Below are positions 49,850-62,036 of a DNA stretch of 64,000 nt, one piece after another (position 1 is the stretch's first letter; every line of letters starts with the position of its first letter). The translations under genes and the position numbers were made by a program. The notes under the pieces were generated by a model. It saw nothing but the letters and a program-made list of their open reading frames with translations. It was not told where the DNA came from and ran no database searches. Source of the DNA: Ophiosphaerella korrae (taxonomy: Eukaryota > Ascomycota > Dothideomycetes > Pleosporales > Phaeosphaeriaceae); contig JALNQF010000176.1 in NCBI GenBank assembly GCA_028456385.1, positions 27,510 to 91,509 on the forward strand. Reading direction: 5' to 3'.

Positions 49850-50650
49850 AAGAAAAGTACTTCTAAGTTAATAAAACGTATCTATATATCTCTTTAAACG
49901 CCTATCTATACTACTAATTCTTTAATTTATACTACAACTATTAGTTAGTAGGCTATAAAGAACCTTATAGTACGCTATATCTAATATATAAGTACTATTA
50001 TTAGCTTAAGATACTCTAAGCTATTAAGTAATTTTATAATATATACCTAATCTACTACTATATAAAGAACTTATAAGATAGTAAACTTAGTTACTTCTAA
50101 CCTATACTAATTCTCTACGTACCCTAGACTAATATCTTAGTAGACTATATCTAAGCCTTACTAACTAGTAAAAATAGTAGCTAGATTTATAAATATATCC
50201 TAGTAATTTACTACTACCTTATAAAAAGACGCTATTTCTTCTCTTATAAGTCTCTAAAACCTAAAGAAGCTACCTAATATTTTATATCTATTTTTAAGCT
50301 TTATAGAGTTCTAATAAATATTATATCTAATAGAAAGATAACCTTTATTAGCTAGTTTTAGCGCTATATATATAAACGCCTATATATTTTGTAAAAGCTC
50401 TTAACTACCTACTACCTAGAAACTAATAGCTAAACTAAGCGAGCAAATTAAGCTCTAGAGATCTTTCTAAAGTAATATATTAACTTCGCGTAAGATAACT
50501 AAGTAGCTTAGCTATACGTAGCTAAGTTCTAAGTAAATAATACTATTAATATATCTATTAATATAACTCTATTTCTTATAGATCTAGGGTATTACACCTA
50601 TAGTAGTATATACCCTAGTAAAAATAATAAAGATTAACTAAACTTAGCCT
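49850..50650 (+). pseudogene. Family B integrase (degraded)
   Basis: A degraded zinc-binding region (49900-50090) is followed by P-I-L-I-P and D-Y-I (about 50104-50150), where gypsy integrases have LPIPxxPWxxISMDFI. The V-x-x-x-x-x-x-K-R-R-Y-F segment at about 50195-50240 matches VVVDRLTKxxHF. Spacing to the RNase H is normal for the family. The catalytic triad is not completely readable. Confidence 0.8.
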
Positions 50651-51084
50651 AACGTAACTAATATATACAAGCTAATAAGCTACTTAATACTTATAGTAAC
50701 CTAGTAGCCTACTTTAAAGAAAAAATACTCTAGGTATAATAAAAGTAAGTAGCTTAAGCTAATACTTTTTACTAAAGTAGACTAGTATATAAAGTTAGTA
50801 CCTAAGCCTATATTAGTATAGCTAATTAGAGAACTACTTAGCTAACCCTAAAATTAGACTACTAATAAGTAAGCCTATACTCTATTAAGAGAGTTATCTA
50901 TAATAGTAGAGTATATAAGCTAGTACTACTCTAAGAAATACTAAGTAAAAGCGTATTTCTAGTCTTTTCTTTAAAACTCTTACGCCCTAGAGATTAGAAG
51001 CTTTTACTAGATTAAGACCTACTATAGCTAATCTCTATTATTATTACTAATAAAGAAACTAGTAGTATATATAAAGAATACTTA

Positions 51085-51240
51085 GTAGAAGCTATCTTAG
51101 ATATATAATTTAAAGAGCGTAGAAAATATATAAGATAGTACTACCTAGTCTACTAGACTAGCTATAATAAACCTATATAGGAGCTAGTAGAAGAATTTAT
51201 AAAATATAAAGCTACTTTTAACTTTACTAGAACTACTTAG
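51085..51240 (+). pseudogene. Family B C-terminal chromodomain (degraded)
   Basis: The plus-strand reading gives E-A-I-L-D-I near the start, then R-R-K-Y, then Y-Y-L-V-Y-W-T-S-Y and P-I-W-E-L, corresponding to the chromodomain core (VExILDxR, YLVKWKGY, TWEP). Two of the three aromatic cage positions are recognisable. Chromodomains at the integrase C terminus direct chromoviruses to heterochromatin carrying methylated H3K9, which fits a position inside this repeat island. Stops are RIP-type only. Confidence 0.85.
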
Positions 51241-51610
51241 AGAAAGCTAAACTACTAACTCTATATATACCTAAAAAATAGAGCCCTAATAAAGACGCAA
51301 CTTATTAGAGTATTCTAACCTACTAATAAGTATAAAAAAGCCTTTCTAAGGTATAATTACTACCTTTAGCTTTTACTAGAACTACTTAGATAAGCCTAAA
51401 ACTATTAATAGTCGTAAAAAAGCTCTTTATAAAGTATAATTACTACTTTTAACTTTTACTAGAACTACTTAGAAACGCCTAAAATACTAACTATATACCT
51501 AAAATAGAGCTTAATAAAGATATAACCTAGTAAGGTACTCTAGCTATTAGTAGGCGTAAAAAGGCCCTCTAAGGCGCAATTAAAAAACTTTACTACTAGC
51601 TAAAGCTAAA
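51210..51610 (+). repeat. Imperfect tandem repeats after the chromodomain
   Basis: A segment containing CTTTTACTAGAACTACTTAG recurs at about 51217, 51370 and 51457. Between copies is a shared AAAGCxCTxTxTAAxGTATAATTACTAC block. It may be a repetitive C-terminal tail of Pol or the start of the 3' untranslated region. Confidence 0.6.
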
Positions 51611-52242
51611 TTATAGTGTAAAAATAGTAGGAATAGTTTACTTTAGCTAGTAAGCGTAAGACTCTTTTTAGGTTAGGGCTTACTATACAACTATAGCTAT
51701 AACTACTATACTCTCTTATTACTAGTTACGTATAGGTTTAGTTTACTATTATAGAATTTATAACTAGCTACTAAATTCCTAGCTAGGGCTACTCTACGCT
51801 ACCTACTTCTTAATACTTATAAATATTAGGCTTACTAGGTCCCCTATATTAATAAACCTACCTATTATAAAGCTTATATCTATAGTAAGTACTTATATAG
51901 AGATCTAGTACTATTAAGTTACTTAGTAGTATTAACTTTACCTTCTCTTATACTATATATAAATACTTTTAGGTTTAATTTTATTAGTATAGAGTAAAAG
52001 TAGTAGAAAAGAGTTTATAGTTAATACGTTTTATATATAGAAGTTACGTAGGTCTTAATTTTATACTAAAATTAGTAAAAACCTTAGCTCTATACTCTAT
52101 AAATAATAATTTCGACTCTAAAAATAGTTAACTTCTTTAACTCTAACTACTACTACTACTACCTAATAAGTATTATTAGTTAATTAGAGCCCCTTTTAAG
52201 CTCTAGGAATCTGCTCTTTAAAAGGAGAGAGACGTATAAGGG

Positions 52243-52539
52243 AGTTATCTCTTATATCTCTTATTTTCGCACTAATATTAGTAAGTTATAACTTACTAAT
52301 ATTATAAACTTACTAATATTGCGAACTTAGTAATATTGTAAATTTACTAACATATGCTAATATTAGTAAGTTTACAACTTACTAACATTTAACTACCTTT
52401 CTACTTTTAGTTAGCACTTAGTAAGCTACTAGGTATATATACCTAGTACTTACTTAAATAGCTTTATTTACTATTTACTCTTTTTAGTTAATTATTAAAA
52501 CTACTTTATTAAGTTATTTTATATAAAGTCTACTTTATA
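52243..52539 (+). repeat. Family B 3' LTR (about 297 bp)
   Basis: Matches 43864-44091 with an extra block of TTACTAATATT / AATATTAGTAAG inverted motifs at about 52305-52385. The difference is a change in repeat number, not RIP. Confidence 0.75.
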
Positions 52540-53939
52540 AGATTATTACTACTATAGTTATCTTAGCTAAGATAGCTAGCTATATAAGAGCTAAGTTAGA
52601 AATAAAAACTAGCTATAATAATTAAAGTAGAAAGTAAATAAGAGAATAGAGCTAAGAAACTAGTAAGAGAGTATAGAGTAGCTAAAATAAGCTTAAAGAA
52701 AAGAAGAAGATAATAGAATAAAAAATAGAGAAATAAAGTTTAAGTATACCTCTAAAAAGTATTTATAACTTTACTAAAATTATAGAAGCTAATAACTATA
52801 AAAGCTTAACTAATAAATATATATTTATAAGAAAAGACGTAGCTATTAAAAATTAATAAGTAAGAGAAGAAAATAGTAAGTAGAAACGTATTAAGTAAAA
52901 AGAACTATTATAAAAAAGTAAAAACTACTATAACTTATAAAATATACGTAAAAAAATATATAAGTTAAAAGGTAACTTATAATATTTACTTTTATATTTC
53001 TTATATTTATAAAAAAAAAGTAAAAAAGTAAGTAGCTACTACTACAAGCTATATAATACGTCTAAATAAAATTTCTATTAAATAACTTAGAAACTAAATA
53101 AATACTCTATAAACAACTTCTTAGATATTAGATCTAGAGCTCTTAAGAGAAAGGCGTTATAAGTAGAAGATAAGAGTAGTATCTTTAAAGTCTTAAGCTA
53201 TAGCTAAAATACTCTAAAATAAAAACAATAGCTAATATAGAGAAATAGAAGTAGTATAACTTAAGCTTTATATTAGGTAATAGTGCTAATAAAGCTAGTG
53301 TTCCTTTAGAGTAGGCCTAAGTAAGTTATAGCTATAGCTAGAGATAGATTAGTAGTTTATAGACAATATATAGTAATTAATACCTAAAGGGCTATAAGTT
53401 ATTTAAGAGGAGGAATACTCTTCGAAATATAATATCTTATTTCTCTTTTATTAATATTAATATTTAGTTAGAAGGCCTAAGTTCCTCTCTAGCTATATAT
53501 ATAGTTAGCGCTAGATACTAAACTATTTATAAAGGTAGAGCTAAGTTATAAATCTAAATTATTTTAAATCTAAAAGTTTAAGTACTTTACTACTAATAAA
53601 ATAAAAAAGAGGTTTATAAGTTAAAGTAGGCTTTACTTTCTCTTTAGGCTAAAAGCTCTTTAAAAGATAGTAGAAGTATATAGTAAAGTATTATAAAGAA
53701 AAGAATAGTAAAATAAGAGGTAAGTAGTTACTAAAGAAATACAAGTACTAAATACTTGTAAGGAAGAGCTACTAAAAAAAGAAGAGGATAAAAGAGGTAG
53801 TAGAGTAACTAATAGGCCTTTAGGTTATAGGATATAATTAATAAGAGAGTAAATAATATTTAGAATTAGTTTAGATAATAAAGTTTAAGTTCTTTTAAGA
53901 CTAATAAGCTTTTAGGCCTTAGCTCTATATTAGATATAT
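52540..53939 (+). pseudogene. Unidentified Lys-rich coding relic
   Basis: The plus strand is A-rich. From about 52590 to 53000 the reading gives highly charged Lys/Arg/Glu stretches compatible with a coiled-coil or basic tail, and from about 53150 to 53850 mixed sequence. No catalytic motif was recognised. It lies between the 3' LTR of family B and the broken edge of gypsy fragment A4 and could be the remains of a DNA transposon or of a gag. I see no terminal repeats. Confidence 0.35.
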
Positions 53940-54939
53940 AATACAATAATACTCTCTAAAGTTATTTTAGTACTTTAACTAGTAATAATATTATATATAG
54001 TACGTATTTACTATACTTATTTTAATAATACTCTATATAATCTTATAGTACTTCTATTACTAGTTATCTTACTTTTAATATATAACGTATTCTATTAGCG
54101 AAGCGGCTATATTACTAAGATAGCTACTCTAAAATACACTAAAAAATCGAAAATTTAACATCTAATATCTTAACAACTATACTATAATAACTTCTAAAAA
54201 TTTAATAGATTAAAGATTATATATATAGTAGTAATCTATGAAATTTTTAAAGCGTGCAGCCTAGTAGTTCTTAAGATAGTAAAATTTTCTACAGTAAAAA
54301 ACACTTTTTTATTAATAATATTAAATAAACTAGGCTACACGTTCTAAAAATTTTATAGATTACTACTTTATATATAATCTTTAATCTATTAAATTTTTAG
54401 AAGTTATTATAGTATAGTTGTCGAGATATTAGATGTTAAATTTTCGATTTTTTAGTGTATTTTAGAGTAGCCGTCTTGGTAATATAGCCGCTTCGCTAAT
54501 AGAATACGTTAGTAGTTTCTTAAAAGCCTATTTAATATTTTTTTATTTCTCTAGTATTTTTATACTAGTAGCTTGTAGAATTATTATATAAATTCCCTCT
54601 AAATCTTACTTAGAATATATTCTTCTATAGGCCTTTATAAATCTATCTTAGATATCTAGCTTTTTTATTTTTTTAGAAGTATTTATTATTTCTTTCTAAA
54701 TCTATTTATCTAGCTTACTACTTTTTCTCTTAAGTATTATAGCTATTCTAGGTTTATTTAAAACTAAGTATCCTTCTTTTTTTTTAACTAGAAGTAAACT
54801 AGTAGTATTTACTTCTTCTTATAAATCTAGTCTTTAGCTTAAAGTATTTATAAACTAGCTATTTTTTCTTTTTATATATCTAACTTTAAAGTTAAATATT
54901 AATAAGAACTCCTACTATCTTATATAGTACTATGTTAAG
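53940..54939 (-). mobile_element. Family A fragment A4, left part (integrase), with nested MITE
   Basis: Matches the integrase to RNase H part of A1 (from about 15905) on the minus strand. It starts abruptly near 53940 without an LTR, is broken by the MITE at 54085-54509 and by A3 at 54940, and continues at 62402. It is the most RIP-mutated family-A copy. It ends with TTAAG (54935-54939), the target duplication made by A3. Confidence 0.82.
54085..54509. mobile_element. Palindromic MITE, 425 bp, TA target
   Basis: Two inverted arms of about 190 bp with very few mismatches (about 54085-54272 and 54322-54509) surround a short unpaired centre. It is flanked by TA at 54083-54084 and 54510-54511; copies A1 and A2 carry a single TA there, which confirms the duplication. 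The ends, ACGTATTCTAT.., resemble those of the Fot1/pogo element at 25906 (ACGTACTCTAT..), so it is probably a non-autonomous relative. No ORF. It keeps CpA/TpG, unlike the fragment it sits in. Confidence 0.9.
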
Positions 54940-55399
54940 TATAATAGGTTACTAGGGTTAACTTCTTTATAACTTTCTAGGGTGTTAGTAGATTAAGAGT
55001 TAATAACAAAAGCTTGTGTTTTAATTAGTAATAACTATAAATAATAGTTAATTTATATATATAATGTTAAGTATTAGTGTTCTAGGTTAGAGATTAGATT
55101 ACTAATACTATCCTAACAATACGTATTACTACTAACTATATACCTACGTTAATCTATTTATACAACACTATAGATTACTACTAATCTATACACACGTAAC
55201 TATAGATTACTCTAATCTATTTGTACGTTATTATAAATTACTACTAATCTATTTATACGTAATTATAGATTACTATTACGTGTCCTAGTTGTAAGTAGTT
55301 TCCTAATCAAAGTTATTACCCTACTCGTCCTATACTTTATTAGTATCTAGATTAAGACTAATTAGTTCTATCTTAGTTTCTCTTGTTACGTCTATAACA
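54940..55399 (-). repeat. A3 3' LTR (460 bp)
   Basis: Starts TATAATAGG and ends TCTATAACA. At 55150-55275 it carries about four units of a dyad-rich motif around TAATCTATTTATACGTAATTATAGATTACT; the partner LTR has about one. Confidence 0.88.
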
Positions 55400-58300
55400 C
55401 TATCCTCCCTTCTAGATAGGTTCTAGTTTATTTGTCTTAGAGCTAGAGTTATTAATCTAGTTTTTTTATTAATATTAAGTTCCTTATCTTCCTTTATACC
55501 TACTAAGTCTACCCTTTACTATCTTTAATTAGTAGATTGTATATTGCGCTATAGTATTATAATTTTTCCTTGTTTACGTTAGAAGTCTTTAAATCCTCTT
55601 ATAGATTGTATTTCTTTAAAATATAGTAAAGCTTATAAAGTATATATTTATACTAATACTTATTTGTCTTATAACTTTTTAAGCGTATCTCTAGTAAAGT
55701 ATAGGTTAATAATACTTATTTGTACGTCTATACTTATTTATAATAGGGAGAGCTATTAACTACGCTTAAGATAAACTATCTAGATAGATTATAGAAGCTA
55801 AAAAAGAACGTAACTAGATTCTAAGTATATAGGTAGAAAATTATACCTACTTAGTTTATCTTTATAGGGCAAAAGCCTTAAATAATAAGAAATCTATTAC
55901 GTAAGCTACCTTTATAGAGTCTAAGCTTAATTTTAAGGCTATTATAGAGTCTACTCTTACTCTTATTATATTAGGCGTTCTTATTACCTCTCTATCTAGT
56001 AGTAGTAACGTTAATTTTCTTAGTTTACTATAAGGTAGTCTAGAGAGTTTTAACTTTAGAACTCCTCTAGTTTCTTAAAGTAATTAAGGTTATCCTCTAG
56101 TTCCTATATATCTTCCTATAGTTACTCTTTCTTGTTTATTCTTATCTATTTTACTAAGTAGTAGTTTCTTCTATTATAGAATTAGTACTATAAGATTTCT
56201 TTAACTTTTTATTCTTTTTATTCTCTATATATATCTACTTTGTACACTAGTAGTTCTACTTTCTATAGTACTTTTTCTAGTAGTACTACGTAGATAGTTA
56301 GGTATATCCTTATTTTACTTAGTAGTTTTAGTTTAAATATAACTAGTATAATCTTCTTCTTAATTTTATATAGTCTAATTTTTACGTAATCTAGTTTTAA
56401 GCTAAGTTGTTTACTTTTTACGTTTTTCTTAACTAACTATACTTTTTCTCTCTCTCTAAATTAAGGTCCTTCCTAGTATTTTTTATTATAGTATTTTACT
56501 ATATAATCTTGTAGAAACTCTATATCTTATTTAAGTTAGTCGTGTATATCTTTTAGTCTATTTACAAGGTTTTCTCCTTTTAGAGACTAAGATTCTATAT
56601 TTCTTAGTATCTAGTAAGTATTAGGGTTAAATCTATAGTTTATAAAGAAGAGTAATATTCCTATTGCTATATTCTTTACGCTATTATATGCTAACTGTAC
56701 TATAAGTAGTAGTTATACCTAATTGTTCTAGTTATAGTTAAGATAGTATCTTAAATATTATTCTACTATTTAGTTTATATATTCTAATTGTTTATCTATT
56801 TATAGATAATACGTTATTAACATTTAATACTATACTCCTATTTATACTATTATTATTCCTTATAGTTTTAATATAAACCTTATATCTCTATCTATAATAA
56901 TCTTGTCTAGAATACTATATTAGCTAATTATAGTTCCTAGAACCTAGTATATAGTAACTTCTATCCTACTTTTTTCTTTATATAGTCTAAAGTATAAGTA
57001 CTTTATAAGCTTATCTACTATTGTTATAATTCTATTATATTTAATTCCTAATATTAGGTCCTTAGACTTAAGTAACTTCGTAATAAAGTCTATTGTAATA
57101 ACTCCCTATACTTATTCTAGTATCTTAACTAGTTATAGTATCCTATATAGTACATATCTATTATACTTATTTCTCTAGTATTCTATATATTCTTATAGTA
57201 CTTCTATTACTAGTTACTTTACTTTTAGGATATAGTAGTCTTTTAGTAATCTATCTAATATTTTGTTAATACCTTAATATCTATATACTAGTAATTTATA
57301 GAATTGTTGTATAAATTTTCTTTATATCCTCTTTAGAATATATATTCTTTTATAGGCTTCTACGATTCCTTCTTAAATCTTAAGTGTTTTTATTTCTTTA
57401 GAGGCTTTCTCTATTTCTTTCTAGATCTATTTATCTAGCTTGTTGTTTTTCCTTTTAAGTATTACAGCTACCTTAAGTATATTTAAGACTAAATATCCTT
57501 CTTTATTCTTAACTAGAATTATACTAGTAGTACTTACTTCTTCTTATAAGTCTAGTCTTCTACTTAGAGCGTCTATAAACTAATTGTCTTTGCCCTTAGT
57601 ATATATTATTTCTATATTAAATATTAATAGGAATTCCTACTATCTTGTATAGTATTATAATAAATCCTTATTTATTATAAATCTTATAATATTCCTATAA
57701 TTTATATAGACTTTTATTTAGTATTTTGCTTGTTATAAGTATACTCTCTATTGTTTAAATACTTTATAGATTACTAGTATTTCTTTATTGTAGATAAAGT
57801 AGTTAAGTTCTACTAGTTTTATTTTCTTAGAGAAGTACTTAACTAAGTATTCTTATTTTATATCTTAGTCTTCTTGTATTAATACTATTCTATAGACTAA
57901 GTTAGACGCGTCTATTTTTACTATTACTAGTAGGTCTAGGTTATATATTCTAATAACTAGGTTTTCTATAAACTATCTTTTTATTTGTTTAAATACCTTA
58001 TCGCATACTTTTATCTATTTAAATAGCGTATCCTTTTTTATAAGTCTAGTTATTAGTTCTATATTTTTAAACTATTTTATTATTAACTTCTTATAGAAGT
58101 TTACTAACCTATAAAATTGTTATACCTCTTTTAAGTTATTAGGTGTTAGCTATTTATTAATTAACTTAATCTTTTCTAGGTTAATTTTAATTTTTCCTAG
58201 TTCTATAATAAATCTAAGGAAGTCTATTTCTTTTGTGTAGAATTTGTATTTTCTTATTTTAAGAAATAGTTTATTTTCTACTAGTTTTTCTAGCACCTTA

Positions 58301-61300
58301 TATATATATTGTACGTGTTCTTCCTCTATTTCTAAGAATATAAGGATATTATCTAGGTATATAAATATAAATACATCTAAGCACTCTCTTAGTATTGTGT
58401 TAATTCTTTCTTAGAACGCTACTAGTGCGTTTGTAAGTCTAAATAGTATAACTAAATATTTATATAGTTTATACTATATTCTAAATATAGTTTTCTATTT
58501 ATCTCCTTTCTTAATTTTAATCTAATAGTATACGTTTTAGATATCTAGTTTTGTAAAGATTTATACTTTTTATAGCCTATCTTATATTTTATTAATTTAT
58601 AGTAACGAGTACTAGTTCTTGTTTATAATTACGTTTATCTTTCTAAAATCTATGCAAAGTTATTTCTTATCTATCTCTTTTTTATTTACAAATATAAGTC
58701 TATATACTACTAAAGATTTATATTCTTATATCTATCCTTTCTTAACTATATTCTATATAAACGCTTATTTAATCTTTAATTCTTCTTCTGTTTTTCTATA
58801 TACTAGGCTCTATCCTACGTCTTTTCTTTCTTCTAGGTCTATTACTAAGTCCTATAGCTAATATTCTAGAAGGTAGTCTTTAGGTTCTATAAGTTATTTT
58901 TCCTATTTCTTATATTCTTCTAGGAACTATCCTTTATATATGCTTATGTTAGCTTTTAATATATCTTTCTTAGGGTAGTTAATTTCTTCTATTCTCTAAT
59001 TAATCTTTAGGTTAGTTAGTTATAACTATAGTATACCTAATATTATATCTTATTTGTTATTAATTATTGTTATGTCTATAACTATATTCTTAATTTCTAG
59101 TTTTTCTAACTTTAATATTAAAGGCGTTGTCTTAAACTTAATAAGTTCTTAAAATAGTTTCCCTTTAATTATACTTAGTTATTAAAGGTATTTTTTTATT
59201 ATATAACGCATTCTCTATTCTTCTATAAACTTCTTAGATATAAAGTTCTTTGTAGCTCTACTATTAATTATAATTTAAACCTTCTATCCTTAGTATATAC
59301 CTATTTTTGTAATGTATAGGCTTGTTATACCTTCTAGCTTTTCTTACTTAAGTCTTTCTCTAAATTATCTATTCTTTTAGGGCTATTATTATATCTTTCG
59401 CTTATAGTTTTTATATTTTAGATATTTATTGTATATATACTTATACTATAGTTTTTCTCTTATATATTCTTTTAATAACTTAGGCTCTAGTCTAATTAAT
59501 ATATATTCTTCGTTAGGTATTTAGATTATTTCTTATCCTTTAATTTCTTTCTTTAGGATTACTCTTATATAGTTACGTCCTTATTTTAGCTATACGTAGT
59601 TTTGTACTTTTTCTTCTCTATATAGGTAATAGTGTGTATTTAAATATAATACTATTAGATAAGTTGTATAATTAGATACTCGATACGCGATTAGATACGT
59701 AATTACATGCGCGATCGCTAAGCCGCTAACCTCGCTATAGCTAAAAGGATTGTAGCCTCGACCTTTACAAATAAAAGAATTAAACAAAGAATCTTACATA
59801 CAAGGAGATAGACTACGTTAGTACAACTAATATAATAAAGAAACTAGCACCTTAATAGAAAGGGTGTTAAGGATCTAGCTCGCTACTATCTCGAGAGACC
59901 TAGCTAAGACTACTATATTGTAGATACATAGATAGAGCGTAGGGCTAGAGTTTAAAAAAAAAAAAAATTAATATACTTAGTTTATACCTAGTGCTATCAA
60001 GTTATAAGTAATTAATCTAAAAAAGGGCTTTTCTAAAAGCCTTAGTATCCCTCTCTAATAAGGCCCTTATATAGCTATTACAAAAAAGCCTTTTTATTAA
60101 ACTACTATAACCTCCTTTAAATCTAACAAATACCTACGCGATTTCTAGATATACTAGATGTTCTAGGTCTATTCTTTTATCGTCCCCTACCTAGTACTTG
60201 TCTATACTAAGTCTTATTATTATTAGAATATAGTATATTACTAGTACTTGTAGTATATAGGCTTTATTAATCTATCGTGTTTTTCTTATAAGATACTACT
60301 ACTCTCTTTATATAGGTATTCTTCCTACTATAGCTATATATTATTCTATCTAGTTTTAGAATATTATAAACTTTATTACTTTAGGATTACGTTTTTTCTA
60401 GTCTTTGTACGCTTCCTCTATACTTATAACTAGTAAGTATTTTTAAACAAATTTCTAATTTTTATTCTATTCTATTATATCTATTATTATATAGCTATTA
60501 TAACTATATATATTTAACTAGGTATACTTTGTATCTCTTATATTAATTTACTTCTTGTCTCTTCGTAGTCCTTTAGAGGAGACTGTAGTAGTCTCTTTAT
60601 CTAGTACTAGTCCTTTAGCCTAGATCGATAAGGTCTAGGGCTCTTCTCCTTCTAGGTCTTTTTCTCCTAGTAGGTCTATTACGTATACTACTTCTTTTAG
60701 CTACACTTTTATTCTTTTTTCTTTTATTATAGCTACTTTATACTTCTATAAAAACTATACTACTCCTTACTTACTAGAAAGATATATATAGTAGTCGTCG
60801 TTATAATAAAAGGTCTAATAGAGTATTATATATTGTACTTCTTTACTCCTAGCTACTTTCTCCTAAGGTTTAGCCTATACTTTTAGTACTTCCTTTCTTC
60901 CTTTAGCTATCTTTAACTAGGTTTCTTTATCTTTTTTAGAATCCTTACTTTTGTCGTCCTTTGCAAAGTGTCCTAGTTTTCTATATTTATAATATACTAT
61001 ATCCTTTCTCTTTTATAATTAGTAGTCTTTTACGTTATAGCCTTTTTTACTATAGTTAAAGTACGTAAAGTCTTTATTTTTCTTCTTTTTCTTGTCTTTA
61101 TTAGCGTTAAGGATTATAGGGTTTCCTATATCCTAGTTTTTAGGTTAATTCTTATACTTGTTCTTTCTCTATTCTTAGAGATTATTATTAATGTATATTA
61201 CCTATTATTTTAGAGCTTCTAGTGTTCTTAGCTTTTCTATATAAATTATCTTGTATTAGGTTTTTAAGTTTAGTCCTTATTTAAATCGTAATTTTAGTGC

Positions 61301-62036
61301 TAATTTATTCTATTCTATATTTTATAATAGTTATTTAAACTATAATACGTATTTTAGAATACTCTTATTTTGTATAAGCTTCTCTAGCCTTTCTTTAGCT
61401 TGTTAGGTAATATCTATATCTCTAAATACTACTCTTATTCGTCTAGTAAAGTATTTATAACTTCTAAAGATAGCTTGTATTTTATCCTTCTATATTATTA
61501 GTACGTATATTATATAATCTATCTAGTAGGGTTTAAACTATCTTATCGCATCCTCTTTAAGGTGCATTCTAATATATATTACTTTCTTTTCTTCTATATT
61601 AAAGTATAGTACTTATATATCTATCTAGAATTGTACTAAAGCTATAAAGGGTCTTAGTTTCTCTCTTGTTCTATTAAACTTCTTAAGTACAGGTATCTTT
61701 AGATATTTCTTTGTCGCACTTATCTCTAGGTATTAGGTAATTAGTTCTATTTAGTTCTATCCTTTAATAATAGCTTTAATTTAGGCTTTATTCTATTTCG
61801 CGTACTCCTAGAGTTCTTTGTTCTAGGTTTCTAAGGCGTTAATTACTATCTTTATATTTTCTTTCTTAGAGATTAAGTTATTTATATATTCTCTAATCTA
61901 TCTCTATCTTGTGTTATCTAATTTATAACTACTTAGGGGTGCGTTAGCTACTTTTTTAGTTAAACTTTCTACTATCGTGTTAGCTAGACTATACGCTACT
62001 TACGCTTTACTTCTCTTAATAACTAAATTAGCACAG
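55400..62036 (-). pseudogene. A3 gag-pol relic
   Basis: Minus-strand order from 62036 downwards: gag with knuckle remnants about 60940-61060, protease, RT (58348-58359 box), RNase H (about 57750-57920, with V-K-I-D-A-S readable near 57905), integrase about 56800-57300, then the 3' region conserved in the family. The second RT catalytic Asp again reads Asn. An apparent plus-strand frame at 58619-58861 is only the antisense of this RT. The interruption at 59657-60144 lies between protease and gag. Confidence 0.85.
59657..60144. mobile_element. Unclassified insertion in A3, about 490 bp
   Basis: Absent from A1 and A2, which run continuously through this point (A1 about 18460-18500). The segment is less RIP-mutated, GC-richer at its left (59690-59760, with GCGCGATCGC) and contains a run of 14 A at 59955-59968. 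Hairpin-like motifs (GGGCTTTTCTAAAAGCC around 60026) lie near the right end. No TIRs or clear target duplication were found. A retroposed (SINE-like) or MITE origin is possible. The open frame 59590-59787 crosses its left border and is spurious. Confidence 0.6.

Larger units (their letters stand above)
43864..52539 (+). mobile_element. Ty3/gypsy family B, chromodomain-bearing (chromovirus), RIP-inactivated
   Basis: About 8.7-kb plus-strand element bounded by related LTRs (43864-44091 and 52243-52539). The order is long gag/N-terminal region, protease-linked region, RT, RNase H, integrase, chromodomain, 3' repeats, LTR. It is distinct from family A in RT motif (IDNVLIYS rather than YLDNIFIF), in LTR sequence and in carrying a chromodomain. 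A purine tract (GTATAAGGG near 52235-52242) precedes the 3' LTR. LTR termini and target duplication could not be settled: both LTRs share AGTTATCTC at the start and TTATA at the end, not TG..CA. It sits at the end of A5. Confidence 0.88.

Noticed and set aside
58619..58861. 80-codon open frame on the plus strand
   Set aside because: It is exactly antisense to the A3 reverse transcriptase region. RIP makes antisense frames Ile/Leu/Tyr/Ser-rich and sometimes open by chance.
59690..59760. tRNA-derived SINE head (A and B boxes on the minus strand)
   Set aside because: The B-box match is poor and its orientation would leave most of the insertion upstream of the promoter, so a SINE call is not supported.
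59590..59787. 65-codon open frame on the minus strand
   Set aside because: It spans the left junction of the insertion in A3, so it fuses two unrelated sequences. It matches no domain.
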